A DNA stretch of 64,000 nucleotides from Crossaster papposus (Eukaryota > Echinodermata > Asteroidea > Velatida > Solasteridae): positions 930,001 through 994,000 of the forward strand of contig JBAIAA010000697.1 of NCBI GenBank assembly GCA_037893245.1, read 5' to 3'. Both the position numbers and the translations under genes were made by a program. Under the pieces are notes generated by a model. That model was given only the letters and a program-made list of their open reading frames with translations. It was not told the origin of the DNA and did no database searches. Positions 10,416 through 18,315 of the stretch are shown one piece after another. The number at the start of each line of letters is the position of its first letter. The first letter of the stretch is position 1.

Positions 10416-11123
10416 CTAAAATATTTCTACGTTAAAAATTATATCTTTACCTCTGTTATCTAAGACCTCACCAAGACCGTTTTTTAACGAAAAGGTGAGG
10501 CTGTTTATTTTGCCAGCTACCAACTCTTTCGAACACTTGTTATAGTTGATATAAATTGGATCTTGGGGATTGTTTCAACGAGCAGCATCACCGTGTATGG
10601 GTATACTCTCTAAAAGATTAGTTTGTTTTCCGTTTACAAAATTTGAATGCGTAGACAGTTCTTCGCAATGTAAAAAGACCGCGTTGTAAAGATTTAAGCT
10701 AAATTTTCCATAATGATTACCACCATTGAGCCAACCCCTGGGTAAACCTAAAAGTTTAGACAAATTACTCGATAGTCTTATGCGATTTTGTTCGGGAATG
10801 GATAGATAAAACAGTTCATCAGATAAAGACTCTATAGATATATCGCGAAAATCTTTTATATGATATTCAAAAGAATGAAGATTCCACCTATCTGGAGTAA
10901 TATCAATTTTTTCATGATCGACAATTTGAATAGACGTAAGATCAGCGATATCACCCGTAAAACTCTCCCACAGTACAGACGCTTTTTTGTTGAGGTTATA
11001 AAAACCCAAGTCTAACGCAAAGTTGTTTAACTTCATGCGACGGTCACCCCCGACGTTATCTATAGGTCGCGATAATTCAAAGGTCTGCTCGTTATCCGTC
11101 ATGACAAACGTATGAGACTGCAT
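10416..11123 (-). pseudogene. penton-like minor capsid paralogue with in-frame TGA
   Basis: A tandem paralogue of the gene at 11137-11850, sharing MQSHTFVMT, SSNLSKLLGLPRGWL, HCEELSTHSNFVNGKQTNLL and GDAAR. After GDAAR the frame meets TGA (10575-10577) where the sister gene has TCA. Beyond the stop the frame stays open and homologous (NNPQDPIY, KINSLTFSLKNGLGEVLDN) to a TAG at 10416-10418. So it is a full-length gene with a single nonsense codon and no other damage, implying recent loss or, less likely, readthrough. The shortened product would be 182 residues. Capsid assignment follows the sister gene. Confidence 0.75.
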
Positions 11124-11136
11124 TTTACAAAAGAAA

Positions 11137-11850
11137 CTAAAATATTGTTACGTTTAAAATTATATCTTTACCTCTATTATCTAAGACCTCGCCAAGACCG
11201 TTTTTTAACGAAAACGTGAGGCTGTTTATTTTATCGGCTACTAACTCTTTCGGAGAATTATCGTATTTTACGTAAATTGGATCTTGTGGGTTGTTTGAAC
11301 GAGCAGCATCGCCCGATAAAGGTATATTCTCCAACAGGTTAGTTTGTTTTCCGTTAACAAAATTTGAATGCGTAGACAGTTCTTCGCAATGTAAAAAAAC
11401 CGCGCTGTAAAGATTTATGTTAAATTTTCCAAAATAATATTCAATTAAATCACCCCTGGTGAGCCAACCTCTAGGTAAACCTAAAAGTTTAGATAGATTA
11501 CTCGATGGTTTTATATTTGCGGAAGACACATATGGATTTACCAATGACAAATAAAATAGTTTATCGTTTATCGGAGTAATGGTCATAGGTTTAATATCAT
11601 CTTTAAACCGATCTTTGAAAGAATAAAGATTCCATCGACCAGGCGTGATATCAAGTTTTTTATCTGATGAAATACCAACACTATTATATTGAGTATACAA
11701 CATAGTCTCTGTTTTCTCGACGTTATAAAAACCCACGTCTAAAATAACGCTGCTTAACTTAATGCGACGGTTGCCCTCAACGTTATCTATGGACCGAGGT
11801 AGCTCAAAAGTCTGCTCTTTTTTGGTCATGACAAATGTATGCGACTGCAT
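11137..11850 (-). CDS. penton-like minor capsid protein (single-jelly-roll type), intact copy
   Basis: 237 residues. The C-terminal part carries the pattern NFVNGKQTNLLE, IPLSGDAARSNNPQ, INSLTFSLKNGLGEVLDN and then a hydrophobic beta strand, which resembles the minor capsid (penton) proteins of Polintons/adintoviruses. In that family the protein forms the icosahedral vertices. Its position beside the major capsid gene fits: the two start codons are 38 bp apart and divergent. No signal peptide or membrane segment is seen. A tandem duplicate lies directly downstream. Family assignment is by motif pattern, not by alignment. Confidence 0.7.
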   Translation of the reverse strand: MQSHTFVMTKKEQTFELPRSIDNVEGNRRIKLSSVILDVGFYNVEKTETMLYTQYNSVGISSDKKLDITPGRWNLYSFKDRFKDDIKPMTITPINDKLFYLSLVNPYVSSANIKPSSNLSKLLGLPRGWLTRGDLIEYYFGKFNINLYSAVFLHCEELSTHSNFVNGKQTNLLENIPLSGDAARSNNPQDPIYVKYDNSPKELVADKINSLTFSLKNGLGEVLDNRGKDIILNVTIF

Positions 11851-11888
11851 TTTTAAAAAAATAAAATAATAAAACGTTACTATAAAAA
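11851..11888. promoter_or_regulatory. bidirectional promoter between minor and major capsid genes
   Basis: Only 38 bp separate the divergent ATGs. The spacer is A/T only except for acgttac, with ctataaaaa directly before the major capsid ATG and ttttttaaaa before the minor capsid ATG. Both genes must be driven from this spacer or from within each other. Confidence 0.6.
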
Positions 11889-13157
11889 ATGAACGCGACT
11901 TATGGAAACAAACTAAATCCGCACAGACGCCTTAAAAATCCTCGGGGTATAAAAGGCAACCGCCAGACTGTCGTCGTAACTCACAATCCTAGCACGATCG
12001 ACGCGAACGACAAATTAATAGTCAAGTTTCCGTCGTTGAGCTCTGACGACGTGATCGTCCCCGGTTCGGCAAAACTAGCTTTTAATATCGATCTAACCTC
12101 GGACGACGACGCCAATCGAAGTCTGTTTAAAAATCTAGGACGAAATCTCGTAAAACAAATAAGAATATGTATCGGTGGCCGGGAGATCGTAAACTTGACC
12201 GACGCCGACGTTTATAACATTTTTAAAGATCTTTGGTTACCCAAAGGTATCAGAGATCACTACGTTGGAAACGAGATTGCCAACATATCGAGCCTACGTG
12301 TGGGCACCGGCAATGCGGTTGCCGGTGACAACAGTGGGAAAGACAAAGCGATAGCGGATGCCCTTGGAAACAGATTTTGTATTCCTCTAGACTTTGAAAT
12401 GCTCACAGATCATCAACCGTTTTATCCATCCGCTCTGAACGACCAACTGTCTTACGAACTTACTTTTAACGAGTACTCCAAAGTCGTAAATTCTACCGAC
12501 GCCGCAGCGAGTTATAGCATCTCTAACTTGGCGTTAGAATATGAGATCGTTGCCAACAAGCACTTGGCTCAAATCTTAGCTCAAAAATGTCTCGACAAGA
12601 CGCAGTTTTTGTTTGAAAGGATTCAGAGACACGAAGTAAGATCTATCGATAAATCGGACACCGTTTGGAACTTTAATTTAAACGTGGCGGTTAAAAGCCT
12701 CAAGGGTATACTGTTTTTGTTTAAAGAAGCGACTACAAAAACCCCTGAACTATTTTATAACCCAAAGATAGACAAAGTTAGCGTGACGATAGAAGGAAAA
12801 CCTAATCAACTCTACAGTTCGGGTCTCAAGAGCTATCAACAATGGGAAGAAATCAACAAGTTCTTTGGAGACTCATCCACCGAGCTAGGGGCTGGTATAT
12901 GTAAAGATTTAGGGTTAACGGGAATGGATATCGGTGATTATTTTTTAAGAAGATACGGACTTTGGTTGGATATGAGATCGACGGACGACAACAAAAATCA
13001 CGGATCGGGTAAACAAATCGGCGATATAAGCGGGGGAATCTCTATATTGATGGAACGCGAAGCTCAAACCGCGGGCGCTCTAAAGTGTTATGTCTTTTTG
13101 GTGATGGACGCGCAACTTAACATCCAAGGAGGTCGCTTGAGCAGCGTCAACTTTTAA
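11889..13157 (+). CDS. Polinton major capsid protein (double-jelly-roll, hexon-like)
   Basis: 422 residues. N-terminal beta-rich pattern with HNPSTIDANDKLIVKFP and DDVIVPGSAKLAFNIDL (about residues 32-71), then LGRNLVKQIRICIGG, which matches the major capsid signature I know from Polintons/adintoviruses. The second half (from about residue 235) is again strand-rich and ends KCYVFLVMDAQLNIQGG. In the family two jelly-rolls per chain form trimeric capsomers of an icosahedral shell. The ORF is intact and starts immediately after a ctataaaaa box. The ATPase follows at 39 bp, as in many Polintons. Confidence 0.85.
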   Translation: MNATYGNKLNPHRRLKNPRGIKGNRQTVVVTHNPSTIDANDKLIVKFPSLSSDDVIVPGSAKLAFNIDLTSDDDANRSLFKNLGRNLVKQIRICIGGREIVNLTDADVYNIFKDLWLPKGIRDHYVGNEIANISSLRVGTGNAVAGDNSGKDKAIADALGNRFCIPLDFEMLTDHQPFYPSALNDQLSYELTFNEYSKVVNSTDAAASYSISNLALEYEIVANKHLAQILAQKCLDKTQFLFERIQRHEVRSIDKSDTVWNFNLNVAVKSLKGILFLFKEATTKTPELFYNPKIDKVSVTIEGKPNQLYSSGLKSYQQWEEINKFFGDSSTELGAGICKDLGLTGMDIGDYFLRRYGLWLDMRSTDDNKNHGSGKQIGDISGGISILMEREAQTAGALKCYVFLVMDAQLNIQGGRLSSVNF

Positions 13158-13196
13158 AAAACTCGCCTATATAAAAAACTAGTCTATATAAAAAAG
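13158..13196 (+). promoter_or_regulatory. doubled TATATAAAAAA box before the ATPase gene
   Basis: The 39-bp spacer has two near-identical boxes, cgcctatataaaaaacta and gtctatataaaaaagATG. The second ends one base before the start codon, so the transcript leader would be very short if these are real TATA elements. Confidence 0.5.
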
Positions 13197-13817
13197 ATGA
13201 CGCCGCACTGCGCTTTAATATGTGGAAGAACAAACTCTGGTAAAACAAAGTTTGCGTTAGACTTGCTAGAAAACGAATATGCCAACAAATTTGAATACTT
13301 GGTGATCATATGTCCGACTCTGTCAAACAACAAAACGTATCACGAGAGACCTTGGTTTTTTAACGACCCCAACGTTTACGCGTGCGACCCCGACGTCGAA
13401 AATATGAGCATGAACGAAGCCATAGACTTTTACAGAACGAAATTTAAAGGATTGCACACTTTGTTTTTAATCGACGACTGCAGCGCTTATCAAGCTATGA
13501 AATATCGAAAGGGTTCTAGAGGCGGTAGTAGTGTGTGCATGTTATCTAAATTAGCCTTTAGCGGTCGACACGATAACCACAGCTGTTGGTTATTGACTCA
13601 AAAATATAACACCGTTTTAAAAGATTATCGCGAACAGACTCAATGGGTGGCTATTTTTTATTGCAAAGACAAAAAAAGTTTTGATAATTGCCTCGACGAA
13701 AATGATGTGGTGCCGGATAATAAAAGACAAGACATAAAACAATATCTCAAAGACACTCCCTATAGTAAATTGATTTTACATACGGATCCTCCGACTAAAT
13801 GGTACTTGGGTAGCTAG
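13197..13817 (+). CDS. A32/FtsK-HerA type genome-packaging ATPase
   Basis: 206 residues. Walker A GRTNSGKT at residues 10-17 and Walker B TLFLIDD at 88-94 are both complete, followed by SGRHDNHSCWLLTQKYN (about 120-140), which fits the polar sensor region. This is the DNA-packaging ATPase of Polintons and other double-jelly-roll viruses; it uses ATP to move the genome into the preformed capsid. Length is typical for the compact Polinton form. It follows the major capsid gene on the same strand. Intact. Confidence 0.9.
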   Translation: MTPHCALICGRTNSGKTKFALDLLENEYANKFEYLVIICPTLSNNKTYHERPWFFNDPNVYACDPDVENMSMNEAIDFYRTKFKGLHTLFLIDDCSAYQAMKYRKGSRGGSSVCMLSKLAFSGRHDNHSCWLLTQKYNTVLKDYREQTQWVAIFYCKDKKSFDNCLDENDVVPDNKRQDIKQYLKDTPYSKLILHTDPPTKWYLGS

Positions 13818-14048
13818 TTGTAACCTAGTTGGGTTTTGTTGAGGTTTTGTTGAACAGCTAGTTGGGTTTTGTTGAGGTTTTGTTGAACAGCTAGTTGGGT
13901 TTTTGTTGAACAGCTAGTTGGGTTTTGTTGAGGTTTTGTTGAGTAGCTAGTTGTAAAGTACTTGCACAGCTAGTTGAGTTTTGTTGAACAGCTAGTTGAA
14001 CAGCTAGTTGAACAGCTAGTTGTAAGTTAGTTTATCTCGCTATAATAA
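13818..14048 (+). repeat. minisatellite, about 33-bp unit (cagctagttgggttttgttgagg)
   Basis: Imperfect tandem copies of gctagttgggttttgttgaggttttgttgaaca and shortened versions fill the whole gap after the ATPase. The last codons of the ATPase (GGTAGCTAG) already match the unit, so the array may have grown from the gene's own end. Confidence 0.85.
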
Positions 14049-14711
14049 ATGTTCGTGCTGATCGATCTTTCGCTCAAATTTATTATAGCGTCGACCTTGT
14101 GTATTTTATCTTACGAATATTTTGCTCTAAAAAATAAATTATATAGTCTTATAAAAATGGAGCTGTCTACTTTAGACTTGAGCACACCGGCGCCGCAAAC
14201 GGAAAAACATAAAACTAGACTGTTGGGCGTAGTATCAGCTGGTGATTCTAAAAAGTATTTGGGTAAAGAATTTAGCCAGGGAGATATAGAAAACCTAGAC
14301 GCGAACAAACAAGAAAAAATGTACAACCATTACGAGGCTCGACTAGGTAAAGAAATGATTACTAGTTTGGGTAACTGCATGCTGGGGATTTACTCGAGAG
14401 TTTTAGGCGCGAGTCTACCTATGATCAAACCCCTAGGTGTCAGTCTACGAGTAGACTCGGAAGACACACTCACCAAAGATCTAGAGGAAGATCCCGTTAT
14501 ATCTAGCTCGATAGCTAGTTTACTTTGTGAAGTTTATTACAACTACGGCGTTTGGTTGTCGCCGTTAGTAGGTGTCTTGATAACATCTAAACATTTAGTT
14601 ATTAACAAAAATAATTCTCTACCTATAATAAAAGATGAGTCAACCAGAGAGCTCGAACCCTCTTCAACCAGAGACTCTAAAAGTCTCAAAAATACAGACG
14701 GTGACGACTAA
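14049..14711 (+). CDS. Polinton hypothetical protein with optional N-terminal membrane anchor
   Basis: Function unknown. From the ATG at 14049 it has 220 residues with a hydrophobic N-terminus (about residues 2-24, FVLIDLSLKFIIASTLCIL). An internal ATG at 14158 (MELSTLDLSTPAP) has its own upstream box, cttataaaa, and would give a soluble 183-residue form. Both starts follow TATA-like sequence (gctataataa before 14049), so two isoforms are possible; the internal start is at least as likely as the outer one. The body is mixed helix with a hydrophobic stretch near residues 170-185. The end overlaps the next gene by 77 bp in another frame. Confidence 0.6.
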   Translation: MFVLIDLSLKFIIASTLCILSYEYFALKNKLYSLIKMELSTLDLSTPAPQTEKHKTRLLGVVSAGDSKKYLGKEFSQGDIENLDANKQEKMYNHYEARLGKEMITSLGNCMLGIYSRVLGASLPMIKPLGVSLRVDSEDTLTKDLEEDPVISSSIASLLCEVYYNYGVWLSPLVGVLITSKHLVINKNNSLPIIKDESTRELEPSSTRDSKSLKNTDGDD

Positions 14712-15000
14712 AACTAAAAATCCCGATAGAGTAAAACAAGGCAAGGCATTAGCGGAACACAACAAAAAGAGAAAAGAACAAATTGTCAAGATGCAAAATA
14801 TAGACGTGAGTACTACTCCTCCTTCTTCGTACGCGACAGTTGGGCCGTTGTCGCTGGTAGTTGTTGTAGTTTTAGGAGGACTCTATATATGGAGCCAAAA
14901 AAGCCCCACACCACCAAAACCTCAGCCAGCCCCGCCAACGGTCAAGAGCCCAAAGGAGACTCCTTCTTCTACACCTTCAAATTTTGTAGAAATGGAATAA
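14635..15000 (+). CDS. small single-pass membrane protein of Polinton type
   Basis: 121 residues: a polar basic N-terminus with KNPDRVKQGKALAEHNKK (about residues 28-45), one clear membrane segment (about 68-86, VGPLSLVVVVVLGGLYIW), and a proline-rich tail. The RVxxGKxLAEHNxK motif is one I associate with Polinton proteins of unknown function. The start follows acctataataaaag. The first 77 bp overlap the preceding gene. Probably a capsid-associated or membrane-active virion component, but that is inference. Confidence 0.65.
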   Translation: MSQPESSNPLQPETLKVSKIQTVTTKTKNPDRVKQGKALAEHNKKRKEQIVKMQNIDVSTTPPSSYATVGPLSLVVVVVLGGLYIWSQKSPTPPKPQPAPPTVKSPKETPSSTPSNFVEME

Positions 15001-15030
15001 AAAAATAAAAACAATATAAAGCTTTAATAA

Positions 15031-15261
15031 ATGGATACTAATAGCATCGTCAACAATCTCTATCACGCCGCTATCATCTCTATGTTAAGCGTGGGATTTA
15101 CCATGTTTAGTAAAAAACTTTTGAAGATCAAACCGGCCGATCTCGACAAGTTGAGCTTGGAAGATATAGCGAAACTAACGGCTACGATAAGCGGATCGAT
15201 GTATGTAAAAACCTGGCTGGTATCGCAAAATATACTTCCACCAAATATTTTAAAACTTTAA
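15031..15261 (+). CDS. small hydrophobic Polinton protein, 76 aa
   Basis: 76 residues with a hydrophobic segment near residues 9-27 (LYHAAIISMLSVGFTMF), then KKLLKIKPADLDKLSLEDI and a moderately hydrophobic C-terminus ending LPPNILKL. The pattern (membrane segment, then a LxKL-xxxDxxKL helix) resembles small Polinton/adintovirus proteins of unknown role. The start is preceded by ctttaataa. It lies in a run of four same-strand genes with gaps of 13-30 bp, suggesting co-regulated expression. Confidence 0.65.
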   Translation: MDTNSIVNNLYHAAIISMLSVGFTMFSKKLLKIKPADLDKLSLEDIAKLTATISGSMYVKTWLVSQNILPPNILKL

Positions 15262-15274
15262 TTTGTTTATATAA

Positions 15275-16474
15275 ATGGCTGAAGGTGGAGATTTTGAAGA
15301 CGTAGAAGACTACGAGGAAGAAGACAACGAGGTAGAAGAGGACAATCTAGAATTGGAAGACGACATGGTAGCGTTAGATCCAGCCCGTGAAGATGATGCT
15401 TTAGAACAAGGGAGACGTGTGTTTATTAATAATCCAAGAGTCGAAAGATTCTATGAACGTCACGGACGAAGTGATATGATTCCGCAATGGGAAAAATTCT
15501 TAGTAAAAGATAACACGTTATATTTTAAAACCGATGACGGGGAAGTAAGATTATCGATGGAAGGTAAACCCGATAGATTTTTAACAATAAGTTACATCGA
15601 AAAAAATTCTGGTGTAGATTTTATTAGAAATGAATTAGGTTTTAAAGGTTATAAAGTAAACCCATTTAGTAAAAAACAAAAAAAACTACTTGAAGAAAAT
15701 ACGGAGTCTATCCCGATACAAGATCTTCCAGAAGCGGCCGACGATTTAAGCGAAATTTTCGAAACTTTTGAACAAGAAACCAGTTTTATCGAAGAAACTG
15801 GCTTACCCATGAGAGAGATCTTGGGTTTAAACAAAGCCCTTCAAACTACGAGAGGCAGCTTAGAACTAAATTTAGCGCGCCTCAGACAAGTCGAAGATGA
15901 GATAGTCTCAACCGAAGCGGCACTCGCCGACGGTTCCACGGCAGAAATGAGAGAGAGATTAGAAGACTTAAGGTTGGAAAAATCGGCTAGATTAGAAGCC
16001 GCGTCTATCAACGCAAAAAAACTCAGAAGTCAGATGAGTCGGTTAAAAGAAACGATTACGAGGATTTTAGATAGCGACGAGACCTTGGGAGAAAAAATTA
16101 GAACGTTGTTTAGAGAACAAGGCGTGACCATAACGGCTATTTTGACGGCGTTTAGTTTGGCTATCGGTTTGATAGTAAAGAGCGTTTTGTCTGCCGGTGC
16201 GCCGGCGCTCGCACCTATGCCTGCACCACCCGCACCACCGTCTAACGCCACCAACGTAAAAGAATGGATACAGTCGCAACTAAAACATCTGTCAAACGTG
16301 CTCGCTAAACTAGGCTCCAAGCTGCTCGACGCCTTGCCCGGAATTTTAGGCGGTATAGCGAGTTGGATATTTAACGTATTGAGCAAAACCGTCGGATGGT
16401 TGGGAGAACACGTGTGGACCCTTATAGTGGGAGTCGGAACTTTAATTTTTGTTTATTTACAAAAGCGCCTCTAA
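15275..16474 (+). CDS. Polinton structural-type protein: acidic N-terminus, coiled coil, C-terminal membrane domain
   Basis: 399 residues. Residues 1-40 are strongly acidic (EDVEDYEEEDNEVEED). The middle (about 165-275) is a long coiled coil (LELNLARLRQVEDEIVSTE...). It is followed by TLGEKIRTLFREQGVTITAIL (about 270-290), a motif I recognise from a widespread Polinton family, a membrane segment, an Ala/Pro linker, and a C-terminal tryptophan-rich hydrophobic domain (about 340-399). Function is not established; a minor virion protein connecting capsid and membrane or DNA is plausible. The start follows gtttatataa. The stop codon sits at the foot of a hairpin shared with the convergent gene. 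Confidence 0.75.
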   Translation: MAEGGDFEDVEDYEEEDNEVEEDNLELEDDMVALDPAREDDALEQGRRVFINNPRVERFYERHGRSDMIPQWEKFLVKDNTLYFKTDDGEVRLSMEGKPDRFLTISYIEKNSGVDFIRNELGFKGYKVNPFSKKQKKLLEENTESIPIQDLPEAADDLSEIFETFEQETSFIEETGLPMREILGLNKALQTTRGSLELNLARLRQVEDEIVSTEAALADGSTAEMRERLEDLRLEKSARLEAASINAKKLRSQMSRLKETITRILDSDETLGEKIRTLFREQGVTITAILTAFSLAIGLIVKSVLSAGAPALAPMPAPPAPPSNATNVKEWIQSQLKHLSNVLAKLGSKLLDALPGILGGIASWIFNVLSKTVGWLGEHVWTLIVGVGTLIFVYLQKRL

Positions 16475-16515
16475 AAAAAAAAGCCTTCTGTAGCTAACAG
16501 AAGGCTTTTTTTTTT
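16473..16515. terminator. perfect hairpin with A- and T-runs between convergent genes
   Basis: gccttctgt (16483-16491), loop agcta, acagaaggc (16497-16505), extended by A10 on the left and T10 on the right to a 19-bp stem. The stop codons of both flanking convergent genes (TAA at 16472-16474; reverse-strand TAA at 16514-16516) touch its two feet. It looks like a bidirectional transcript-end signal; function inferred from position and shape. Confidence 0.65.
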
Positions 16516-17842
16516 ACCACAAGTCTAAAAGCAGGTATCCTATACCCGCTATGGCTAAAGTACCGACAATCAGCGAAGTTTTTTCGTACTCGTGAGGATC
16601 TCTCTGAACGTTTTCTTGTGTGGGTGTAGGGAAGGGTGGTGGCGTTGGTGTTGGTGAGGGAGGGAAGGGTGCGGGTGGTGGTGTTGGTGTTGGCGTGGGT
16701 GCGGGTGGGTCAACAGTTTGAGGTGTGGGTGCGGGCGTGGGTGTTGGTGCGGGTGTGGGTGGTGGCGTGGGCGTGGGCGCGGGTGGGTCAACGGTTAGAG
16801 GCGCGGGTACGTTTGAGTTTATCTTTGAGTTTAATCCCAACGCCAACTCAGCGGTCGCAATCTGTATATTGTTGTTATATCCTTCGTGGGTTCCGACCCT
16901 CAATTGCATGTTCGAAGGCACGAGATATAATCCTTTTGCCAACACAAAGTTTAACGAACTCCTGGCGTATTGCAGCGAATCTTGAAATTGGGTTATAGAT
17001 TCTTCCAGATCGGTCGGAGTTGCAATCAAACCTTCTACGATATTAACAAACTGGGTTTGGGCGTCCAAACCCGTGCCCGGAGTTAAAATACTAGTTTTTG
17101 TTTGAGCCTGGGCTCCCAGCAGAGCGTAAACATACGCCCTGATAGATTCGTTTATTTTTTGTATTCCGACGTCGGTAAAGTGAGTGGCGGGGTTTATAAA
17201 ACGTTTCCACGCAGAGCCAACGGCGTCGTCTTGCGTCAAATTTGTCACCGTTTGAGAGCTGTAACGTCCAGATCCTCCTGGAGGTTGTGAGGGGCCAAAC
17301 CCCATTTTAGTTCCTCCCGCGTATTTACCGTAACTAACCCCCAAGTCCGTGGTATCATAATCTCCCAAAGGTTTACCCCAAGCATAAGCCTGCCCCAATC
17401 CACCCGAGTAGAGATCTACCGTCTGTATCCAAGTATTTTTAGGATCCGTAGAATAAAATCTACACGCGTCGATATAAGCCCCGTGATCTACGTTGTTGTC
17501 TACGGCATTAAATACGTTATCGTTCGGGCTGGGACATTTGAGAAACTCTAATATTTTTCTAACGGTAAAATAAACGTGAAATCTGTATACGGCGCTCGTC
17601 AGAGGATCGATAGAATTAATAAGATCCCAGCCTAAACCGGCTCCGGTGGTACTACACCAAATGGCAAAATTAAGTTGATTTTGATAAAACGTCATCGGTT
17701 GTGTTTTCCATCTGTTTATTACCTCGTCCGTTTTAACGAGGGGTAACTTATAGTCGGCGAGTAGATCTGGAAAAGTAGCTATAAAAAAACTGCGGTCAAC
17801 CGAGTTAACTACTACTTCTAGACTCTTGAAATCTAAGTCCAT
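16514..17842 (-). CDS. Polinton large structural-type protein with Pro/Thr stalk and C-terminal anchor
   Basis: 442 residues. The globular part (1-340) has VNSVDRSFFIATFPDLLADY near the start, GLGWDLINS, and YLVPSNMQLRVGTHEGYNNN near residues 300-325, ending IATAELALGLNSKIN; I know similar patterns from Polinton proteins of unassigned function. Residues about 345-415 are a tandem P-T-P-A low-complexity stalk, encoded by a GT-rich minisatellite on the plus strand. The final segment (about 424-442, SLIVGTLAIAGIGYLLLDLW) is a membrane anchor. A spike or fibre-like surface protein is one possibility. The start is divergent from the next gene by 35 bp. Confidence 0.7.
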   Translation of the reverse strand: MDLDFKSLEVVVNSVDRSFFIATFPDLLADYKLPLVKTDEVINRWKTQPMTFYQNQLNFAIWCSTTGAGLGWDLINSIDPLTSAVYRFHVYFTVRKILEFLKCPSPNDNVFNAVDNNVDHGAYIDACRFYSTDPKNTWIQTVDLYSGGLGQAYAWGKPLGDYDTTDLGVSYGKYAGGTKMGFGPSQPPGGSGRYSSQTVTNLTQDDAVGSAWKRFINPATHFTDVGIQKINESIRAYVYALLGAQAQTKTSILTPGTGLDAQTQFVNIVEGLIATPTDLEESITQFQDSLQYARSSLNFVLAKGLYLVPSNMQLRVGTHEGYNNNIQIATAELALGLNSKINSNVPAPLTVDPPAPTPTPPPTPAPTPTPAPTPQTVDPPAPTPTPTPPPAPFPPSPTPTPPPFPTPTQENVQRDPHEYEKTSLIVGTLAIAGIGYLLLDLW

Positions 17843-17877
17843 TTTTATAGGTATTTTTTATATTACTTCTTTTAAAA
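17843..17877. promoter_or_regulatory. bidirectional promoter, 35 bp
   Basis: The spacer between the ATG at 17842 (minus) and 17878 (plus) is A/T-rich, with cctataaaa directly before the minus-strand ATG and cttttaaaa before the plus-strand ATG. This is the second tightly divergent pair in the element. Confidence 0.55.
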
Positions 17878-18306
17878 ATGGCTAGCATCGCTATGATGAT
17901 CGGAGGCGCAATAGTTAACGCTTTAGCTTTCACGGGATCCAACTTTTTATTTTCGAGCATGAAACAACAAAAACAAGACGAAGAGCGCAAGAGACACGAC
18001 TTGGCTTTAGAAAAACTGGCAACGGCAAAAAACAATTGGGAAAGAGCGAGGACAAAGTATCTCGATTGGTTAAACGATCGACTCAAAAAACAAGCAAAGG
18101 CTCAAAGGACTTTTGAAAGTATAGACGAGGCTCTCAGGGAATACAACTCGGTTACTCGCTCAAACACACAAGTACCCGTGGGCCTGCAGCATGAGCCCAC
18201 TCTGTCTGATTTTTACGCACCTAGCGAAGATCAAAAGACCGGCGAGTTGGTGTTTGTTTTGGGAGGAACTGCGTTGGTAGGTTTTTTAGTTTATAAGTTT
18301 GTTTAG
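17878..18306 (+). CDS. Polinton coiled-coil protein with hydrophobic ends
   Basis: 142 residues. N-terminal hydrophobic segment (MASIAMMIGGAIVNALAF, residues 1-18), a highly charged coiled coil (about 28-95, QDEERKRHDLALEKL... with RTKYLDWLNDRLKKQ), then PTLSDFYAPSEDQKTGE and a C-terminal membrane segment (about 122-141). This architecture, including the SDFYxPSxxQK motif, is one I recognise as conserved in invertebrate Polintons; its role is unknown. It sits directly upstream of the integrase on the same strand (9-bp gap). Intact. Confidence 0.75.
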   Translation: MASIAMMIGGAIVNALAFTGSNFLFSSMKQQKQDEERKRHDLALEKLATAKNNWERARTKYLDWLNDRLKKQAKAQRTFESIDEALREYNSVTRSNTQVPVGLQHEPTLSDFYAPSEDQKTGELVFVLGGTALVGFLVYKFV

Positions 18307-18315
18307 TTAAGTTAA

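Noticed and set aside
16030..16386. 118-codon minus-strand frame within the coiled-coil gene
   Set aside because: Shadow of the 15275-16474 gene, which has family motifs and correct context.
16636..16998. Val/Arg-rich 120-codon plus-strand frame
   Set aside because: Antisense of the Pro/Thr stalk minisatellite.
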